Source: Sporosarcina beigongshangi (GTDB taxonomy: Bacteria; Actinomycetota; Actinomycetes; Actinomycetales; Micrococcaceae). Taken from it: DNA of 64,000 nt. A program made the position numbers and the translations under genes. Below are positions 61,304-64,000 of the stretch, piece after piece. The stretch lies in NCBI RefSeq assembly GCF_016820535.1, contig NZ_JADHDY010000003.1, positions 1 through 64,000 of the forward strand. Reading direction: 5' to 3'. The notes beneath the pieces were generated by a model that saw nothing but the letters and a program-made list of their open reading frames with translations, was not told the origin of the DNA and ran no database searches. How positions within the stretch are numbered: the first letter of the stretch is position 1; the number at the start of each line of letters is the position of its first letter.

Positions 61304-63415
61304 ATGACTGACACCGCAACCGCCCCGGGCGCCGCGCCCATCGCAGACCAGCCCGCCGACGAGTTTCTCTGGCTGGAGGACATCCACGGATCGGATGCCA
61401 TGGACTGGGTCCGCGAGCACAATGCCCGCACGGACGCAGCGCTGGTGAACCCGGCCTACACCGCCCTCGAGGAACGCGTCTTGGAGGTGCTGGATTCCAA
61501 GGACCGCATCCCCATGGTGTCCAAGCGCGGGGACTGGTACTACAACTTCTGGCGCGACGAGGCGAACCCCCGCGGACTGTGGAGGCGCACCACATGGGAC
61601 AGCTACCTGGGCGATTCGCCGGAGTGGGAGGTGCTGCTGGACGTGGACGCCCTGTGCACGGAATCGGGCGAGGACTGGTTCTGGGCCGGCGCCTCGCTGC
61701 TGCGCCCCGCCCCCGGCGAGGAGTACCGGCTGGCCATGGTGGCGCTCTCCCCCGACGGCGGCGATGCCGTGCGCTACCGCGAGTTTGACCTGTCCGCGCG
61801 CGCCTTTGTGCCCGGCGGCTTTGACCTTCCGACGGCGAAGACCCGCCTGAGCTGGGTGGATGCGGACACCTTGTATGTGGGGACCGACACCGGCGAGGGA
61901 TCCATGACGGCTTCCTCCTACCCCGCCGCCACCAGGGTGCTGCGCCGCGGCGAGACCCTGGCGCAGCTGGCAGCGAAGGCGCCCCTGTTCGAGGTGCCGC
62001 TGGACCACCTCAGCGGCGGCGTCACCCACAGCAGCACCCCCGGCTTTGAACGCGACGTTGCCTACGACGTCCTGGACTTCTTCAACAGCCGCAGCTACCT
62101 GCGCGTAGGCGACGACTGGGTGCACATAGAGGTCCCGAACGACATGAACGTCTCCCTTCACCACGAATGGCTGCTGCTGCGCCCGCGCACCGACTGGAAG
62201 GTTGGCGGCTCCACCCACTCCGCGGGCACACTGCTGGCCATCGAGCTGGACGCGTTCATGGCCGGCAGCCGCGCCCTGCGCACCATCTACGCGCCCACCG
62301 CGTCCGAGTCGCTGCAGTCGTGGAGCTGGACCCGGAGCTTCCTACTGCTTAACCTGCTCCACGACGTCTCCTCCAAAATCCTGGTCCTGGACCCGGCCGC
62401 GGACTGGGCCGCCACAGAACTGGACGCCTGCCCGCCCCTGCACTCCGTGGACGCCTACGCGGTTGACGACGAGGACCCGGAGGACGGCAACGACTACTGG
62501 CTCGTCGCCACCGGCTTCCTCACGCCGTCCACGGTACTGCGCGGATCGCTCGACGCACGGGGCACCCAGGGCTTCGGCGCGGCCCCGGTGCGGGAGGCGC
62601 CGTCGTTCTTCACCGCGGAAAACTACAGCGTGGAGCAGCACTTTGCCGTCTCGGCGGACGGCACGCGCGTGCCCTACTTCCAGGTGGGACCCAAGGATTT
62701 GAGGCTCGACGGCGGCAACCCCACCCTGCTGGGCGGGTACGGCGGCTTCGAGGTGTCGCGGACGCCGTCGTACAGCGGTGCCGTGGGGCGCACGTGGCTG
62801 GAGCGCGGGGGCGTGTATGTGGTGGCGAACATCCGCGGCGGCGGCGAGTACGGCCCGGCCTGGCACACAGCGGCGCTGCAGGAAAAGCGGCACCGCGCGT
62901 ACGAGGACTTCGCCGCCGTGGCGCGGGACCTGGCCGCGCGCGGGGTGGCCAATGCCTCGAAGCTGGGGTGCACGGGCGGCAGCAACGGCGGGCTGCTGGT
63001 GGGCAACATGCTCACGCAATATCCGGAGCTGTTTGGCGCAATTTCCTGCGGGGTGCCGCTGCTGGACATGCGCCGGTACACGAAGCTGTCCGCCGGTGCG
63101 TCGTGGATTGCCGAATATGGCGACCCGGATGTGCCGGAGCAGTGGGAATTCATCAAGACGTTCTCGCCCTACCACCTGCTGCGCACCGATGTCAGCTACC
63201 CGGCAACGTTCATCTGGACGGCCACCTCGGATGACCGGGTGGGACCCGTGCAGGCCCGCAAGATGGCGGCGCGGATGGAATCCATGGACATTCCCGTGTG
63301 GTTCCACGAGGCCCTCGAGGGCGGGCATGCAGGGGCTGGAAACAACCAGCAGGCGGCACGGCTGCACACGGCCTCGCACGAGTTTTTGTGGCGGGCGCTG
63401 ACCGGCGGTCTGTGA
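61304..63415 (+). CDS. prolyl oligopeptidase family (S9) serine peptidase
   Basis: 703-aa cytoplasmic peptidase with an N-terminal beta-propeller (about 50-420) and a C-terminal alpha/beta-hydrolase domain (about 440-700). The catalytic triad is S560 (GGSNGGLLVG), D644 (TSDDRVGP) and H675 (EGGHAGAG); NIRGGGEYGPAWHTAAL is the S9A hallmark. No signal peptide. The ATG follows TAGGAT (61292-61297) by six bases with no Shine-Dalgarno, indicating a leaderless mRNA. It should cleave short proline-containing peptides. Confidence 0.92.
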   Translation: MTDTATAPGAAPIADQPADEFLWLEDIHGSDAMDWVREHNARTDAALVNPAYTALEERVLEVLDSKDRIPMVSKRGDWYYNFWRDEANPRGLWRRTTWDSYLGDSPEWEVLLDVDALCTESGEDWFWAGASLLRPAPGEEYRLAMVALSPDGGDAVRYREFDLSARAFVPGGFDLPTAKTRLSWVDADTLYVGTDTGEGSMTASSYPAATRVLRRGETLAQLAAKAPLFEVPLDHLSGGVTHSSTPGFERDVAYDVLDFFNSRSYLRVGDDWVHIEVPNDMNVSLHHEWLLLRPRTDWKVGGSTHSAGTLLAIELDAFMAGSRALRTIYAPTASESLQSWSWTRSFLLLNLLHDVSSKILVLDPAADWAATELDACPPLHSVDAYAVDDEDPEDGNDYWLVATGFLTPSTVLRGSLDARGTQGFGAAPVREAPSFFTAENYSVEQHFAVSADGTRVPYFQVGPKDLRLDGGNPTLLGGYGGFEVSRTPSYSGAVGRTWLERGGVYVVANIRGGGEYGPAWHTAALQEKRHRAYEDFAAVARDLAARGVANASKLGCTGGSNGGLLVGNMLTQYPELFGAISCGVPLLDMRRYTKLSAGASWIAEYGDPDVPEQWEFIKTFSPYHLLRTDVSYPATFIWTATSDDRVGPVQARKMAARMESMDIPVWFHEALEGGHAGAGNNQQAARLHTASHEFLWRALTGGL

Positions 63416-63516
63416 GTGCAGAGGACCGCCGCGGGCGTGGATTCCCCGGCGGCCGATTGCCCCCGGCGCCGGAAGGAGCCCTCGTTTTGCTTTGAGGGCC
63501 ATCTACTGGGTAAAGT

Positions 63517-63545
63517 TTGGGATGCTGGTTAGGGGCTTCTACCCT
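63517..63545 (+). promoter_or_regulatory. promoter of tRNA-Ser (GCT)
   Basis: TTGGGA (63517-63522) and TACCCT (63540-63545) are 17 bp apart, and the -10 box ends ten bases before the tRNA. The rest of the gap after the peptidase gene has nothing recognisable. Confidence 0.6.
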
Positions 63546-63555
63546 TTCCAGTGCT

Positions 63556-63643
63556 GGAGACGTGCCAGAGCGGCCGAATGGGCTTCACTGCTAATGAAGT
63601 GTGGGGCACAACTCCACCGGGGGTTCAAATCCCCCCGTCTCCG
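63556..63643 (+). tRNA. tRNA-Ser (anticodon GCT)
   Basis: The acceptor arms GGAGACG (63556-63562) and CGTCTCC (63636-63642) pair fully, discriminator G. The stem CTTCA/TGAAG encloses CTGCTAA, anticodon GCT (reads AGC/AGT). A long variable arm (GTGGGGCACAACTCCAC) and the T arm GGGTTCAAATCCC are present. Confidence 0.96.
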
Positions 63644-63649
63644 CCAAAT

Positions 63650-63684
63650 AATGCGCCTCTCGTTTCGACGGGAGGCGCATTTTT
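63650..63684 (+). terminator. terminator of tRNA-Ser (GCT)
   Basis: AATGCGCCTC (63650-63659) pairs with GAGGCGCATT (63672-63681), followed by a run of five T, seven bases after the tRNA. Confidence 0.85.
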
Positions 63685-63747
63685 CGTCTCCGCGTCACAT
63701 CCGGCAACGTTGTCCCCCAATAAACATCCGACCATTAGACTTGGTGC

Positions 63748-64000
63748 ATGGCTGTAACAGACGAGGCAATCACAAAAATCAAGGACATGATCCTCTCCGG
63801 CGAACTGGCGGCCGGAGACCGGCTGCCTCCCGAGAAGGAACTCAGTGAGAAGCTGGGCCTGTCCCGCAGCTCCCTGCGCGAGGCGGTCAAGGCGCTGGAG
63901 ATCATCCGGGTCCTCGACGTGCGCCGCGGCGACGGCACCTATGTCACCAGCCTCGAGCCGCAATTGCTCAACGAGGCCATGAGCTTCATTGTGGACCTTC
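63748..64000 (+). CDS. GntR-family regulator, FadR type (partial, runs off the window)
   Basis: The first 84 residues are visible: a winged-helix domain with ITKIKDMILSGELAAGDRLPPEKELSEKLG-type sequence, SRSSLREAVKALE (recognition helix) and RRGDGTYV (wing), then the start of a helical FCD-like effector domain. The ATG lies six bases after TAGACT (63736-63741), leaderless type. The ligand and targets cannot be told from this end. The gene continues past the window edge. Confidence 0.85.
   Translation, partial: MAVTDEAITKIKDMILSGELAAGDRLPPEKELSEKLGLSRSSLREAVKALEIIRVLDVRRGDGTYVTSLEPQLLNEAMSFIVDL

Overview
The window is high-G+C actinobacterial DNA, most likely from Arthrobacter or a close relative in the Micrococcaceae. 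The evidence is the complete GlgE (maltose-1-phosphate) alpha-glucan cluster, CarD next to ispD-ispF-cysS-rlmB, SenX3-RegX3-PhoU-phosphoglyceromutase, a bacterial proteasome activator ending in GQYL, and many genes that begin right after a TANNNT -10 box with no Shine-Dalgarno. No rRNA, CRISPR array, transposase or phage gene was found. Three tRNA genes are present: Thr-CGT, Ser-TGA and Ser-GCT.

Layout. 0.3-13 kb: alpha-glucan metabolism. glgE-treS-mak-glgB form a tight minus-strand operon; glgP runs divergently from glgE, and glgX converges on glgP. 13-18.5 kb: carD, ispD, ispF, cysS and rlmB on the minus strand with a divergent lipoprotein gene, the same order as the mycobacterial lpqE-carD block. 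18.6-23.2 kb: a 1534-residue secreted GH35 beta-galactosidase. 23.6-27.6 kb: phosphate sensing (regX3, senX3, phoU) and gpmA, with a PHO-box-like repeat between senX3 and phoU. 27.8-34.1 kb: a methyltransferase, a DUF2516-like membrane protein, a trans-sulfuration enzyme, tmk-holB and an exported TAP-type hydrolase. 34.2-39.7 kb: tRNA-Thr, an LtrA-type membrane protein and an FbpABC-type iron importer.

39.9-48.4 kb looks like an acquired island. It holds a GH95 fucosidase-type enzyme, two LplB/YtcP-type permeases, a Tat-type solute-binding lipoprotein, a TIM-barrel sugar isomerase and a divergent 2-hydroxyacid dehydrogenase. Its permease genes are clearly poorer in G+C than their surroundings. 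It lies between a diverged 3' remnant of a small gene (39805-39942) and the complete homologue of that gene (48377-48862). The apparent logic is import of an intact oligosaccharide followed by cytoplasmic cleavage. No ATPase or regulator is encoded in the island.

48.4-53.4 kb: an unknown protein, the proteasome activator, ybdD-cstA and a quinone oxidoreductase. 53.5-58.8 kb: tRNA-Ser and a 1482-residue secreted fusion of a lamin-tail domain, an ExeM/NucH-type nuclease and a UshA-type 5'-nucleotidase, preceded by a possible PHO box. 59-64 kb: an FAD/NAD(P)-binding protein, an S9 oligopeptidase, a second tRNA-Ser and the start of a FadR-type regulator.

Non-coding structure is unusually rich. 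At least six kinds of short intergenic repeat are present: 38-bp dyad arrays at two loci, 32-bp tandem units at three loci directly after stop codons, two 65-68 bp nested palindromes sharing one core, and locus-specific repeats near 26.6, 35.7 and 54.0 kb. These, the island boundary and the recurrent leaderless start signature are the most interesting observations.
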